A DNA stretch of 64,000 nucleotides from Endozoicomonas sp. 8E (GCF_032883915.1 NZ_CP120717.1:4161697-4225696), one strand, 5' to 3'; positions 29,401-38,723 are shown, counted from the stretch's first letter. Program-made: numbers and translations. Notes: a model not told the origin generated them from the letters alone.

Positions 29401-29585
29401 GCCTGATCTTGAACAGGAGAACGGCATTTGCGCTTGGCTAGTGATGTTGCGTCGGGGTCGCCAATGGGTTCAAGATCACTGAAATATCTTATGTGTGAAC
29501 TATCAGCCTTAATATTCTGATTGGGGACACTGGCCAGGCTTTGAAAATCTGACCTGCCAATGTTTTCAGGCGGTAAAGGTAACAT
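26460..29585 (-). CDS. Dikinase-like protein, paralogue 7, frameshifted before its DUF4116 repeats
   Basis: From the ATG at 29585 this frame gives 1041 residues. An upstream extension to 29687 would need a TTG start with no leader match and is rejected. Arg192, LLQVRPVTRLSGG and His469 (FNDHVAI) are intact. The frame ends at SQYLLSSCLKVTD where sisters read like DQYFVINPSYSY. One missing T in a short T-run near 26494 would explain the shift, and repeat-coding sequence continues out of frame to 26284. The product therefore keeps the ATP-grasp, phosphohistidine and RMWFL regions but lacks all DUF4116 repeats. It could be a pseudogene or a functional short form. Confidence 0.8.
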   Translation of the reverse strand: MLPLPPENIGRSDFQSLASVPNQNIKADSSHIRYFSDLEPIGDPDATSLAKRKCRSPVQDQADHCSPANRELLGGKGMFLQRMKAAGLSVPPFQCVTTQVTNALEQHPLDSQRLEPYFPGIGNEPEAETSLANIRKRLNTLLPSEQTRRNSWLAGLANFIASDDFYDQVKDSEAARYIRDHGLSTSGPLIVRSSGINEDNFGDAQAGKYLSEVQGDEDILRTCLKVMASAYRPEVCSEGVPQPMALIIQECIHCLHGGVAMSFQSFDDDTLRVEFTHGQPRGVVAGQSGNTPHRIDIFRKEGADSYQYFPGTISSHYILRKNNNGYSETRIDDADAQSNDVEQKLTDDMIADLRAMVTELEKLLLCPVDVEFAINNQGRLFLLQVRPVTRLSGGLDFAMPIPEETLAIGEGVSEGYCTGPLWLAEESAAGSMPEGAIVVARHAQDWMLEPGFLKRAGGFVTATGGFNDHVAILMKQQRKTLMLAGDQFATLVARVGQKTTLACARFNGKPGAFIVAGDMTGKLVSHGSLSSAGSDVPPAKAIPSRDDLSLPKDACRQVASGFQWLTDQNARLLAFFATGGGLDCLANPVKLSMSPQRSKRLAETCDSVNRLVYGAQALLDGYGAFLQLPVKKSSDRVESLRHELPQLNNRFMMLKQTIHSGLERITLPMQAAEEEKASPVSFRQWVADCHQLQSSLQALNPMSAEQVRSVHELIFALHQRFVEALAPVSLASGQGRLSREGFVDYVDCAARGNLDEKAAIPSPYCKTLIEALRCRGTVITMDEAVIVNLQLGSHVSLIELLEHAEGGKGRTLRLTFSDQFYRADNAKNSGKFRRMWFLAQFLREIKLDENADPMKLSCNAVAGEMIVECSRIKLRQTMLYAFEKLIIVLRAMYNLDFRLRSRPIYEGGQWDFNVLAQRLDRDVATEADRFAFQHGLFLMSYQGNSGWHKTAAWRQLLSKHHQQFVDYAHRLCIYLLSLVSREESEQTAQEILMSDEMSEDTRRELLHHLLLLKPKIATRLIKQVYGSGSQYLLSSCLKVTD

Positions 29586-29645
29586 AAAAGATATCCCTCT
29601 CACGTTAATATTCATCCATGAATCAACGACTGGATTAGCTTTACT

Positions 29646-29672
29646 TTTGACAATACTATTTTTATAAAGATC
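29646..29672 (-). promoter_or_regulatory. RpoE/ECF-like promoter of paralogue 7 with mutated -35
   Basis: The spacer and -10 (TCAAA) are the same as for paralogue 6, but the -35 reads GATCTT instead of GAACTT. Activity may be reduced. Confidence 0.4.
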
Positions 29673-29700
29673 TGATTTATCAGCCAAAGTAAGCAGGTAA

Positions 29701-29789
29701 CATCAAGATATCCCTCTATTCATCCTTGAGTTATTGGCCAGTGCAGCAACAGATTACTTTCTTTAGACAGCAGTGTTTTTAAAAAGTTC
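29701..29789 (-). pseudogene. Orphan promoter and leader of a lost paralogue
   Basis: A second complete 5' end lies upstream of paralogue 7: GAACTT, 16 bp, TCTAA at 29763-29789, then a leader ending in AGAGGGATATCTTG and an ATG at 29703. The coding sequence reads MLPAYFG and then hits a stop. This is the expected scar of an array gene whose body was deleted. Confidence 0.65.
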
Positions 29790-29814
29790 ACTCTTCAGCC
29801 TATCCATTCCAGCA

Positions 29815-31059
29815 TCAAGCGACAGTTTGCCTCGATACCTTGTCGAGACGATTGATGTCGGTGGCTGGAAAAAACTCCACCCAAACATGCCAAAACATGC
29901 CAGGCCGCAGGGCTTCGATCCGCATCAATCGGCCACGATCCGATCGGCCATTAAAGTCGATACGGGTGACAGACTGACCGCTGTCGTTGTACCAGGCCCC
30001 AAGACTTTCCAGTTTAGAATCGTACGCAATGACTACCGCTCGACCGCCAATCGTCACATTGATGACATTATCCTGCTCAAACACAAAGTCCTCGGTATAG
30101 GCCACCGCATCACCATTTAGTGCGATACCCCATATGTACGTCTTGTTAGGGAGCCGATCATCATAATGGGTCATATTATCGATAACAGGAGTGTTCTCAC
30201 GCGCATGCCGACCAAGCAAGACAGCAAACAAGACGTCGATACCGGCATCCAGCAAACGCAGAAACGGATTAGACACCGGCTTGTTCAGAAACACATGCCC
30301 ATTTGGATAGGCCTTTTCAAAGGCGCGAAAACTCATGCGAAACGTTGGCCAAAGCGGCATGCCCTGGCGCTCCCAGGGCGAATATTTGTCGGGCTGTCCA
30401 TGACCGTTTGCAGCCAGGTCGCAAATGCGCTGGCCGTAGATATGCTGAATCGGCTCATGTGTTTCTTTGTCACGCAACACCAGGTTATTACCATGCTGTG
30501 CCAGTACGTCGAAATCGATAGGACGGCCATCAATTTCGGCCTTGAAGCCCAAACCCAGATTTGCCAATGCACAATAAGTCATGATCAAGTGCTTCTCGCC
30601 ACCAAGACCTTTGGCACTGCTGGCCAGGTGCGGCCGACTCAAGTCGTAATCACTGTGTGCAGCTGCTTCGCCATTGTTTTCGATCACCAGCATACTGGTG
30701 GAGGGATTGATAAAGTTACGAGCCTTGTCGATGGAGTAATAGCTTGCAGTGCCTTGCTGATTGCGCAGGCCTATGTGAATCCAGACATAGGGAAAGCCAT
30801 AAAACAATGCCACCAATACCGCTGCTGGCCAGAACGCCCAGCCGCTGCCGGTATCATACGCCAGGTGACACAGAGCCATCAGCAACGCCAGGCCGAGGCC
30901 GATCGCCATGAGGCGATGCTCCTGGCGAATCGTACGAAGCATGTTTTCTCGCTTAACCCTGATAAACGACTGACTGATATCGCCCAGATCCCGAAACAGA
31001 ATCGCTCCAATACCCAACGAGCCCGCCAGACTCAGCCAGAAAACCCAATGCCATAACAT
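29815..31059 (-). CDS. DUF3179 domain membrane protein
   Basis: The chosen start is the ATG at 31059 (414 residues). GAGG lies 11 nt upstream, and this methionine opens a hydrophobic helix (LWHWVFWLSLAGSLGIGAIL). The longer frame to 31146 adds 29 unconvincing residues. Two more membrane helices follow (about 48-66 and 76-95). The soluble part matches DUF3179 as I know it: TYCALANLGLGF, then DGRPIDFDVLAQHGNNLVLRD, the later WPTFRMSFRAFEKAYP segment, and DDRLPNKTYIWGIALNGDAVAY. The molecular function of DUF3179 is not established to my knowledge. The protein is probably inner-membrane anchored. It is not related to the flanking arrays, and its neighbour upstream is the autotransporter. Confidence 0.75.
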   Translation of the reverse strand: MLWHWVFWLSLAGSLGIGAILFRDLGDISQSFIRVKRENMLRTIRQEHRLMAIGLGLALLMALCHLAYDTGSGWAFWPAAVLVALFYGFPYVWIHIGLRNQQGTASYYSIDKARNFINPSTSMLVIENNGEAAAHSDYDLSRPHLASSAKGLGGEKHLIMTYCALANLGLGFKAEIDGRPIDFDVLAQHGNNLVLRDKETHEPIQHIYGQRICDLAANGHGQPDKYSPWERQGMPLWPTFRMSFRAFEKAYPNGHVFLNKPVSNPFLRLLDAGIDVLFAVLLGRHARENTPVIDNMTHYDDRLPNKTYIWGIALNGDAVAYTEDFVFEQDNVINVTIGGRAVVIAYDSKLESLGAWYNDSGQSVTRIDFNGRSDRGRLMRIEALRPGMFWHVWVEFFPATDINRLDKVSRQTVA

Positions 31060-31280
31060 AATCCGAACCTCACGCCGGGAGAGCAGGCATTGCCGCCAAA
31101 GAATTGGCCAAACGTATCGACAATACCTGATACTCTGCCTGTGCATTCTAGCGTATTTTCAAACAGCATTGGGTGTGTACCCTGTTTGTTGCTTCAACTC
31201 CGTTTTGTGCCATCAAGTAGTAGCGACTGCCCTTTGGAGTTCTTTGGGATCTTCTGAAATAACGAGCATAAATTAACAAA

Positions 31281-31307
31281 TTCGACAATAATATTTTTAT
31301 AAAGTTC
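31281..31307 (-). promoter_or_regulatory. RpoE/ECF-like box upstream of the DUF3179 gene
   Basis: The minus strand reads GAACTT, 16 bp, TCGAA. It lies about 222 nt from the chosen DUF3179 start, much farther than in the paralogues, so it may be a relic of an array gene or may genuinely drive the DUF3179 gene. The rest of 31060-31366 shows nothing else. Confidence 0.4.
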
Positions 31308-31366
31308 GGTCGAATCGTCATTCAAAATAAGTGAACCCGACTGTTTGTAAAAAATTGACGGCTTAC

Positions 31367-34300
31367 TCAGAACCCGTAGCTGACTCTGGCAATAAAACCA
31401 TAGGCCCTGGAGCTGTCCATCCAGTCATAGTGATAACTGATGGCAAAGGCCAGGTTCCTGTGGCTCTCCATATTAATCACTGCATCAAACTGGTAACGGC
31501 TTTGTTCACGTTTGGCCCCGCTCATCAGGAAAGCATTGCCACCTTGGGCAAATTGCGCGGTCATGGTCACCGGGTCATCCTTGAAATCGTGGAAGGCCAT
31601 CAGGCTGACTTCAGGTTTAACGGTCATACTGGCTGTGGTGATATCACTCGACAGTTTCAGACCCGCGCCCAGCTCCAGTATTTCATAAGTGTCGCTTTTG
31701 ACTCTTGCAAACCGCAGGATATCTGACCAACCGTTAACGCCTGCCTCCCGGTAGTCGTCTGGCTTGATGCTGGCATAGTTGAAGGCCAGTTGAGGCAACC
31801 AGTGCCATTCTCCTGACTGACCCAATGGCATCTTATAGCCAGTCAGAAGACCAACATCCCACGAGTTGACGTCATGTCTGGCCTTGATCTCATTGCCGAC
31901 AACGTTGCGTTTACCGTCATTATTACTCCAGCTGTAACCTATACGGCCATCGACCAACACAGAGCCCTGCCCAAAGCTCGAATAGACGCTGAAGGTATGC
32001 CCTTCGGTATCGATCCTGCTGCTTGAACCGTCGGTCCCGTTGACATCACCCTTTGAGTAGGTATAGGCGACACCTAACGTCATGCGCTCATTCAGATCAG
32101 AGTCAACACCCATTGTGAAGCCATGGGTTTTGGCTTGATAGCCGTTGTACCCGTCCTTTTTATCCTGCGCGGCATCCGTGTTGGCATACTGCATCCAGAC
32201 ATTACCGGAGGCAACCATATCACCCGCAGCAATACCGTCGCGAAGGCCTGTCTGTCGGGCGCCAACAGCAGTGCGGGCCTGTCTGATCGCAGCGGTGGCA
32301 GAACTTATGGAAGCACCGGACAGGTCCGGAGTCATCTGGTTGACAATTTTGGCGAATTCGGCAGGGTTGTTATTGATCCTCTTGATCTGACTCTGGATCC
32401 AGCTGTTCAATGGGTCACTGTCGTTTGATTGACGGGTAGTCAGTGCTATTTCAATCGCCTTCAAGGCTGAATCGTTAGCACCGCCGGATCTGGCAAGATC
32501 ACCAACGAATGTCGCTACATGGTGGCTGACAAGGAACAGCTGTCTGGCCGTCAGGCGAAGGTAGTAAAGGGTGTGAGGAGTGAACGAAGTCGTTACCAGG
32601 GAGGGCATTGTTTTAATGTCGCAGTCGCTTGATTGCATCAAAAGATATTCGCCGCTGTCACCGATATCCGATTGATTATTCAGTAAAACATCGGCTTCAG
32701 GACCGACTTCAATTCTGGTGGCTTTGATGTAAGGTGCTTTCAGGTCACGCAACTCATCCAGAGTCACTACCAGTGTACCCTCTTGCTTATAAAGACCTGC
32801 CACTTCCAAAGCACTGTCACGTCTGGACGACGGAGCTGCAGAAGGTGCCTTCGCATATAAAGAACCGCCTTTGTTAATATGGACAGTTGTCGAAGCGGTT
32901 GAGGTATCAGATCCAGCCTCTGAAGCAAGTTGTAAATATTTGACGGGAGTGACAGACAATTTCAGGTTTGAGGTCAGGGTCAGTTTGCCTGAAATGCTCA
33001 CTGTTCCCATAGTCTCAATCAGCTGACCACCGAATTGAGCTTCCGGACCGCTGAAGGTCAGGGTGTCCAGCCCGATAATGTTGCCCTCTACGATGCCGTT
33101 CTGAACATCCAGACTGTCTCCTTTACCCGGCAGGCTCAGGATGCCGCTAATGGTGCCACCCTCTTGAATAATGTTGATGGGTGGGCGTTTAGTGGAGACG
33201 GAGTCATCAAACTTGATCTCTCCTATTGTGCCACGGGTGTTTAATGGTAGCTTCTTGAAAGGTACCGCTGATTTGATGAATTTAAGAGGTAATTTTAAAG
33301 CAGCGCCAGCAGGGTCTATGGCTCTGGTCGTTATTAGTCTGGCTGTACCGTTTTCAGTCACCGTGATGCTTAATGGGTTCTGTATGGCAATGGTTTCCCA
33401 TTGTTTGCCGGTGATCCAGACATTATCTATGCCGCTGACCGATTGAGTGATCTTGCCACCGTTGAGGAACAGATTATCGCCGTAGCCTGGTTGCCCTTTA
33501 ATGTTTCCGGTGATGCCATTGACATGGTTCAGGGAGAGCTGCGGACGGGCGGAGTCTGGTCTTGAGAAGTCGATTTCATAGATTTTACCGCCTTCATTAT
33601 TGATAGCAAAGGCTGACCGTTTGAGGAAAGACTTGGTAAAGTCTAATAGCAGACGAGCAGTTCCTTTTTTATCCTTCGTGTCATCGCTGATTCTGGCAAC
33701 GACACCGCCTTTAACAAGGTTCACAGTGTCAAGATTTTCCATTCTCAAAAAGCCCCATTTATCTCCCTGCAGGATCAGGTTATCAAAGCCGCTCTGTTCC
33801 CTGAGAATGCCTGAAACCATTATAAGAGTGTCGTTCATTCCAGGGCGTGCTTTTACCAGGTCAGCATTACCACTGGATTGGACAAATTGCAGTGAAGGGC
33901 GCTGAGCGTCGCTGGAAAAGTCCAGACTTGCCAGAGTTCCATGGTTATCAACTTTAAAGAAAACGTCGTTGCTGCGGGTATCGTTAAATGCCAGAGCCAG
34001 GGATTTATGGTCATGGGTGGAACCGGTACTGATGCTGCTGACCTTGGCACCGGGGTTTATGATTATGGAATTGGGATTGTTGACTTGCCCTGACACCGAC
34101 CAGGCATCGGCACTGTCCAGCAGGATGTTTCTGGCTCCCTGAAGCTGGCTGATCCGGACTTCACCTTTCAGCCATAGATCCGCCTGTTTATCGGCATGGC
34201 TGGTAATCATAACTGGATGGTTCTCATCACTGATGATGCACAGGGTCTCTTCTGGAACGGTTTTCGTATCTTTTTTGTCAAAAACACGGATCTGATGAAT

Positions 34301-37300
34301 GGAGCTTTCAAGAGTCACTTGTCGTGTATCTGTGGCCCAGTTCAGAAAATCCCATTGTTTACCTGTTACCCTGATGGTATGGATGCTATCAACTGCTCCT
34401 TTCACTGAGCCAGTGTCCAGTACCAGTTCATCTTTTTTATCAGAGCGACCTTTGATTTCTTTAACTATTTCACCCCCTTTCTGAGAGAGCTTTAAAGAAG
34501 GGCGGTGAGCATCACCGGAAAAGTCCAGGCTCTCCAGTGTTCCATAGTTATCCACTTTAAAGTCGTCGGCATCATTACTGTCAAACACCAGAGCCAGAGA
34601 TTGAGTCCCGGATTCGGAGTGGGTACTGATATTCCTGACCTGCGCACCCGGTTTTATGGTTATGGAACCAGGGTTGAGGACTTTCCCTGTCACCGACCAG
34701 TCTTTAGCGCTGTCCAGCCGGATACCCAGGGCTCCTTCAAGATCAGTGATCCGGGCCACACCTTGTAACCATAGATCTGTTTGTTTACCGGCATGACTGG
34801 TGATACTGACTGGATTGCTATGGGTGAGGATGCCCAGAGTCGCTGCTGGCAAGCCTTTTTTCCCTTCCTCGTCTGCCTGCTCTCTCTGGCCTGAAACACG
34901 GATCTGCTGAATAGGGCTGTGCAGATCCACGTTCTGAGTGCCGGTGGCCCAATTCAGAAAAGTCCATTCCCGACCTGTTACCCTGATGGTATGAATATCA
35001 TTAACCGCTTCTGCCACCAAACCCTTGTCAAGTATCAGTTCATCATTTTTATCAGAACGACCCTTGATTTCTTTTACTTCACCCCCTATCAGAGAAAACT
35101 GCAGTGGAGGACGGTTAGCGTTACTGGAAAAGTCGAGGCTTCCCAGTGTTCCACTATTATCTACTTTAAAGACATTGTCGTCTGTGTAGGTGCCGTTAAA
35201 TGACAGGTTTAAGGTTTTATCCGAGCTTCCCCTGTTTAAGTGGGTGGAGTGGGTATTGATACTGCTGACCTGTGCTTCAGGGCTTATGGTGATAGCATTG
35301 GGGTTGTAGACTGAGCCATTTACCGACCAGTCTTCAGCACTGTCAAGCAGGATATTTCTGACACCCTCAAGATGGCTGATTTTAGCTTTTCCCCGCAACC
35401 ATAGATCCGCTTGTTGATCAGCATGACTGCTAATAATGACTGGACTGTCGCTGGTGATCAGGTTCAGGGTGGCGCCTGGCACGGCTTTATGTTGTTTCTT
35501 GTCGGAAACCCGGATCTGATGAATAGGACTTTCCAGGATCACTTGTCGTGTGCCGACGGCCCAGTTCAGAAACGTCCATGCTTTACCCGTCACATTGATG
35601 GTACGGATATTATTAACTTCGCCTGTTACTAAGCCAGTGTTCAGTATAAGTTGATCGTCCCGATCAGGATGACCTTCGATTGCTCCCATCTCAACCCCTT
35701 TCAGAGAGAGCTGTAGAGGAGGTCGTTTAGCGCCGTTCGAAAAGTCCAGTCTCTGCAGTGTTCCGCGGTTATCTACTTTAAAAAAGTTATCGTCAGTATG
35801 GGTGCCATTAAATGTCAGGGTTAACGTTTTATCGCCATGACTGGAGCGGGTATTGATGCTGCTGACCTTGGCATGGGGGGTAATGGTTATGGACTTGAGG
35901 TTGGGGACTGATCCTGTCACTGACCAAGCGTCAGCAGTGTCCAGCAGAATATTCCTGGCTCCCTGAAGATCGCTGATCTGAGCTTTACCTCGCAACCACA
36001 GATCCATTTGTTGATCAGCATGGCTGGTGATACTGATTGGACTTTTGCTGTTGACCAGGCCCAGAGTGCTGCCTGGCATGGTTCCCTGTTCTTTCTTGTC
36101 GGAAATACGGATCTGATGAACAGGGCTTTGCAGATCCACTTTCTGTGTGCCGGTGAGCCAGTTCAGAACAGTCCACTCCCCACCTGTTACCCTGACGGTA
36201 TGGATATTATCAACCGTTCCTTTCACTGAACCCGTCTTCAATTCAAGTTCATCCTGTTTATCGGAACGACCTTTGATGACTGCGGTTTGACCTTGTTGCA
36301 GAAACCTCAGCCTGGGACGTTCAGCGTCACTCGAGAAGTCCAGACTCCCTAATTCCCCCTGATTATCCACTTTAATGAAGTCGTTTTTGGTATAGTTGCT
36401 GTTAAATGCCAGACTTAAAGCACCATGGTCACTGCCATGGCTGGAGTGGGTATTGATGCTGTTGATCTGCGCACCGTCGTTTATATTTATGGAATTGGGG
36501 TTGTACACTGACCCTGTCACTGACCAGGCATCAGCATTGTCACTTGTTACCGTGATGGTAGAGATATCATTAACCGCTGCTGTTACTGACCCCTTATTCA
36601 GTACAAATTTATCATTCAGGTCAGAACGGCCCTTGATGGTTCCTGTTTCCCCCCCTTCCAGAAACAACAATAGAGGTTTTCGGTCGTCTTTTGAAGATAG
36701 ATCAATCGTCTTGATGATGCTCTCAGGCAAGCTATGAACAACCAGATCACCAGCAACCAAAGTTGATTGGCTGAACGACAGATAGAGTGATTTGGGTTTG
36801 TTCGAGGGAGGTTTAGTAGTTATCTCTTCAATCTGACCTCCGGAACCTGCTGTAATGGTGAGCAGGTCAGGCAAAGGTGCAACAGGCGAGACTGACCAGT
36901 TCCCGGAATGGTAAACAGCTATATGCCTTAGCTCCGGTAAATGATTAAGCTGAGCGCTACCGGACAGGCTCAGAGTCTCTATCTTGCCTCCCCCTTCAGT
37001 ATTTATGTCCAGTTTGTTAATGCTGTCACTTGTAGTAGCAAACCTTAAAGTAGTTTCAGGGGGTTCGAACGAGGATGCTATTGTGTCGCTCACAAACAGG
37101 CGACTGATCTGACTGGATGTATCAAACCTGGTCGCCCCTGAAATCCAGCCATTCAGGTTCCAGTCTGTTCCGGAAATATTAATGGTGGAAAAGCCGGAAA
37201 TATTGCCCTTTATGGATACTGTCGTATTTTTACCCGAGACTTCTTCAAGGGGAGGTGCAATATAAAGAGCGTTGTTTTTGCCACCAACACTCTCGATATT

Positions 37301-38440
37301 TCCTGTTACGTATCCTCCATACATATGCAGAGGGGATTGACCCGCCTGCTCCATTTTAATGGCAGGCGCCCCCTCAATGACGTATCCGGGTTTAATGCTA
37401 TGGCCTCTTGGAAAATTACCAGAATACAGCAACCCGGTGCCAGTACCTCTGACGGTTCCCGCATTCACTAACTGACCATTGCCAGAGATTTTGATGCCAA
37501 TGGCATTATCTTTGGTAAAAATATTACCACTGTTGTCTACTTTAGCTCGATGTGTGTCTGTGCTCATACCAACGCTACCGTCGCCAGCAACGTTGATATT
37601 GGCCCAGTTGGTAGCGGTGGAGGAGTATCCGTCCGGGGGAGGGTTACTGGCATCGATGGTTGCAGCCATACCATAATTGTTTTTGCCATTAACGTTGAGG
37701 GTGCCTCTATTGCGAACTTCTGCATTACCCTGTTCTACTCCGAAGTCGTGGACATTTTGATTTCTGGCTTTCATTCCATAGGATGGTTGGTCGCCTGAGG
37801 ACTGGCCGGATACGTTAAGAGTGCCACTGTTTGTACCTAAACCGTTGATAATAAAGAAGCCACTTGCAGGACTGCCTAACACATCAATGGTTCCGTCTAT
37901 CTCATTAGCAGCAGCTGCATCTTTGTTCACAGACTGAAAGGCCCTGGGTGCAGTTCGTCTCTCTACCCCTTGAACAGAGACTGTGCCCTGGTTGCTGATA
38001 GTATCCCCGTATTTGGTCAGGGCCATGATGACTTCCGCAGCGTTACCGTTCTTGTCTCGTGCGCTGCTGAGCACTCCCTTGTTGATGACTTTATTGTTCA
38101 TACCTACAGCACTATCGATCATATGGACTTCGGTCTGCTGTTTATTGCCACTGGGTAATTCACTGGTGACAGAACCTTCGATGGTTAATGTTCCATTCAC
38201 CATTTTTATGTAATTTATCTCGTCGGGTTTAGATGCATCAGCGGGACCTATGGTGACGGTACTATCTTTTGGGATGGATTCTGCCCACTCTACAACTTTG
38301 GTTTTATGGGGGGGCCATTCGTTGGGGTCAAAGCGGCTACCGCCACTATCATCTCCCAAAACCCACCCGGAAATCACAGAAGCAACGGCAAAAGCTAAAA
38401 TAATCTTCGAGTAAAAAACATGAGGCCTGGGATGACTCAT
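31367..38440 (-). CDS. Autotransporter (type V secretion) with large repetitive passenger
   Basis: The protein has 2357 residues from ATG 38440, with AAGGTG 8 nt upstream. Seen: a signal peptide (IILAFAVASVISGWVLG, cleavage near residue 30); a beta-helix-like passenger rich in Gly, Asn, Ser and Thr; about 200-residue repeats from about 639 to 1570; and a C-terminal barrel from about 2076 (SGNVWMQYANTDA) to the final aromatic residue in VSYGF. About 280 residues is the usual size of the autotransporter barrel domain. The passenger should be displayed on or released from the cell surface; an adhesin-like role is inferred from the architecture. No protease or lipase motif was recognised. Base composition is like the surroundings. 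Confidence 0.92.
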   Translation of the reverse strand: MSHPRPHVFYSKIILAFAVASVISGWVLGDDSGGSRFDPNEWPPHKTKVVEWAESIPKDSTVTIGPADASKPDEINYIKMVNGTLTIEGSVTSELPSGNKQQTEVHMIDSAVGMNNKVINKGVLSSARDKNGNAAEVIMALTKYGDTISNQGTVSVQGVERRTAPRAFQSVNKDAAAANEIDGTIDVLGSPASGFFIINGLGTNSGTLNVSGQSSGDQPSYGMKARNQNVHDFGVEQGNAEVRNRGTLNVNGKNNYGMAATIDASNPPPDGYSSTATNWANINVAGDGSVGMSTDTHRAKVDNSGNIFTKDNAIGIKISGNGQLVNAGTVRGTGTGLLYSGNFPRGHSIKPGYVIEGAPAIKMEQAGQSPLHMYGGYVTGNIESVGGKNNALYIAPPLEEVSGKNTTVSIKGNISGFSTINISGTDWNLNGWISGATRFDTSSQISRLFVSDTIASSFEPPETTLRFATTSDSINKLDINTEGGGKIETLSLSGSAQLNHLPELRHIAVYHSGNWSVSPVAPLPDLLTITAGSGGQIEEITTKPPSNKPKSLYLSFSQSTLVAGDLVVHSLPESIIKTIDLSSKDDRKPLLLFLEGGETGTIKGRSDLNDKFVLNKGSVTAAVNDISTITVTSDNADAWSVTGSVYNPNSININDGAQINSINTHSSHGSDHGALSLAFNSNYTKNDFIKVDNQGELGSLDFSSDAERPRLRFLQQGQTAVIKGRSDKQDELELKTGSVKGTVDNIHTVRVTGGEWTVLNWLTGTQKVDLQSPVHQIRISDKKEQGTMPGSTLGLVNSKSPISITSHADQQMDLWLRGKAQISDLQGARNILLDTADAWSVTGSVPNLKSITITPHAKVSSINTRSSHGDKTLTLTFNGTHTDDNFFKVDNRGTLQRLDFSNGAKRPPLQLSLKGVEMGAIEGHPDRDDQLILNTGLVTGEVNNIRTINVTGKAWTFLNWAVGTRQVILESPIHQIRVSDKKQHKAVPGATLNLITSDSPVIISSHADQQADLWLRGKAKISHLEGVRNILLDSAEDWSVNGSVYNPNAITISPEAQVSSINTHSTHLNRGSSDKTLNLSFNGTYTDDNVFKVDNSGTLGSLDFSSNANRPPLQFSLIGGEVKEIKGRSDKNDELILDKGLVAEAVNDIHTIRVTGREWTFLNWATGTQNVDLHSPIQQIRVSGQREQADEEGKKGLPAATLGILTHSNPVSITSHAGKQTDLWLQGVARITDLEGALGIRLDSAKDWSVTGKVLNPGSITIKPGAQVRNISTHSESGTQSLALVFDSNDADDFKVDNYGTLESLDFSGDAHRPSLKLSQKGGEIVKEIKGRSDKKDELVLDTGSVKGAVDSIHTIRVTGKQWDFLNWATDTRQVTLESSIHQIRVFDKKDTKTVPEETLCIISDENHPVMITSHADKQADLWLKGEVRISQLQGARNILLDSADAWSVSGQVNNPNSIIINPGAKVSSISTGSTHDHKSLALAFNDTRSNDVFFKVDNHGTLASLDFSSDAQRPSLQFVQSSGNADLVKARPGMNDTLIMVSGILREQSGFDNLILQGDKWGFLRMENLDTVNLVKGGVVARISDDTKDKKGTARLLLDFTKSFLKRSAFAINNEGGKIYEIDFSRPDSARPQLSLNHVNGITGNIKGQPGYGDNLFLNGGKITQSVSGIDNVWITGKQWETIAIQNPLSITVTENGTARLITTRAIDPAGAALKLPLKFIKSAVPFKKLPLNTRGTIGEIKFDDSVSTKRPPINIIQEGGTISGILSLPGKGDSLDVQNGIVEGNIIGLDTLTFSGPEAQFGGQLIETMGTVSISGKLTLTSNLKLSVTPVKYLQLASEAGSDTSTASTTVHINKGGSLYAKAPSAAPSSRRDSALEVAGLYKQEGTLVVTLDELRDLKAPYIKATRIEVGPEADVLLNNQSDIGDSGEYLLMQSSDCDIKTMPSLVTTSFTPHTLYYLRLTARQLFLVSHHVATFVGDLARSGGANDSALKAIEIALTTRQSNDSDPLNSWIQSQIKRINNNPAEFAKIVNQMTPDLSGASISSATAAIRQARTAVGARQTGLRDGIAAGDMVASGNVWMQYANTDAAQDKKDGYNGYQAKTHGFTMGVDSDLNERMTLGVAYTYSKGDVNGTDGSSSRIDTEGHTFSVYSSFGQGSVLVDGRIGYSWSNNDGKRNVVGNEIKARHDVNSWDVGLLTGYKMPLGQSGEWHWLPQLAFNYASIKPDDYREAGVNGWSDILRFARVKSDTYEILELGAGLKLSSDITTASMTVKPEVSLMAFHDFKDDPVTMTAQFAQGGNAFLMSGAKREQSRYQFDAVINMESHRNLAFAISYHYDWMDSSRAYGFIARVSYGF
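33720..36550 (-). repeat. About 600-bp tandem repeats in the autotransporter passenger
   Basis: The codon for Trp in the recurring WSV(T/N/S)G motif falls at 36526, 35926, 35329, 34699 and 34102, spacing of 597-630 bp (199-210 residues). Each unit repeats the order KVDN, LDFSSDA-RP, IKGRSDK-DEL, HTIRVTG, HQIRVSDKK, SITSHAD, LWLRG, NILLD. Copies differ by many substitutions but remain alignable, so copy number could change by recombination. Confidence 0.85.
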
Positions 38441-38723
38441 TGATACACCTTAAAAAGTCATTGGAATATTAGCAGGAGGCGTACTACGGGAAAAAAGCGG
38501 CAGACAGTTTAGGAAAAACCACCGCTGAAAATCTGATTTGGCGTTCAAAAGATGACCAGAGCTGAGCCATGCGCATTCTAGGTAAACAAAGGAATGTTTT
38601 GAAATACCCTTTAATTTTTAAAAAACAGGTTTTTAGCCCGAAAAACGACACAGTGTACGTATTCCGGGGCTGACTTTGATGCCTCATCCGCTGTTTAATA
38701 GCCGGCTTCAAGTCAGGATGAAT
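38441..38723. other. Autotransporter upstream region, no gene recognised
   Basis: About 280 bp between the autotransporter start and the paralogue remnant. It contains no RpoE-like box, no convincing ORF and no recognisable repeat; it should contain the autotransporter promoter, which I could not define. Confidence 0.4.

Noticed and set aside
29586-29687. 34-residue N-terminal extension of paralogue 7
   Set aside because: It needs a TTG start with no ribosome site, and the conserved leader and MLPLPPEN start lie at 29585.
31060-31146. 29-residue N-terminal extension of the DUF3179 protein
   Set aside because: The inner ATG at 31059 has a GAGG site and begins a hydrophobic helix; the extension is Arg/Cys-rich and unlike the family.
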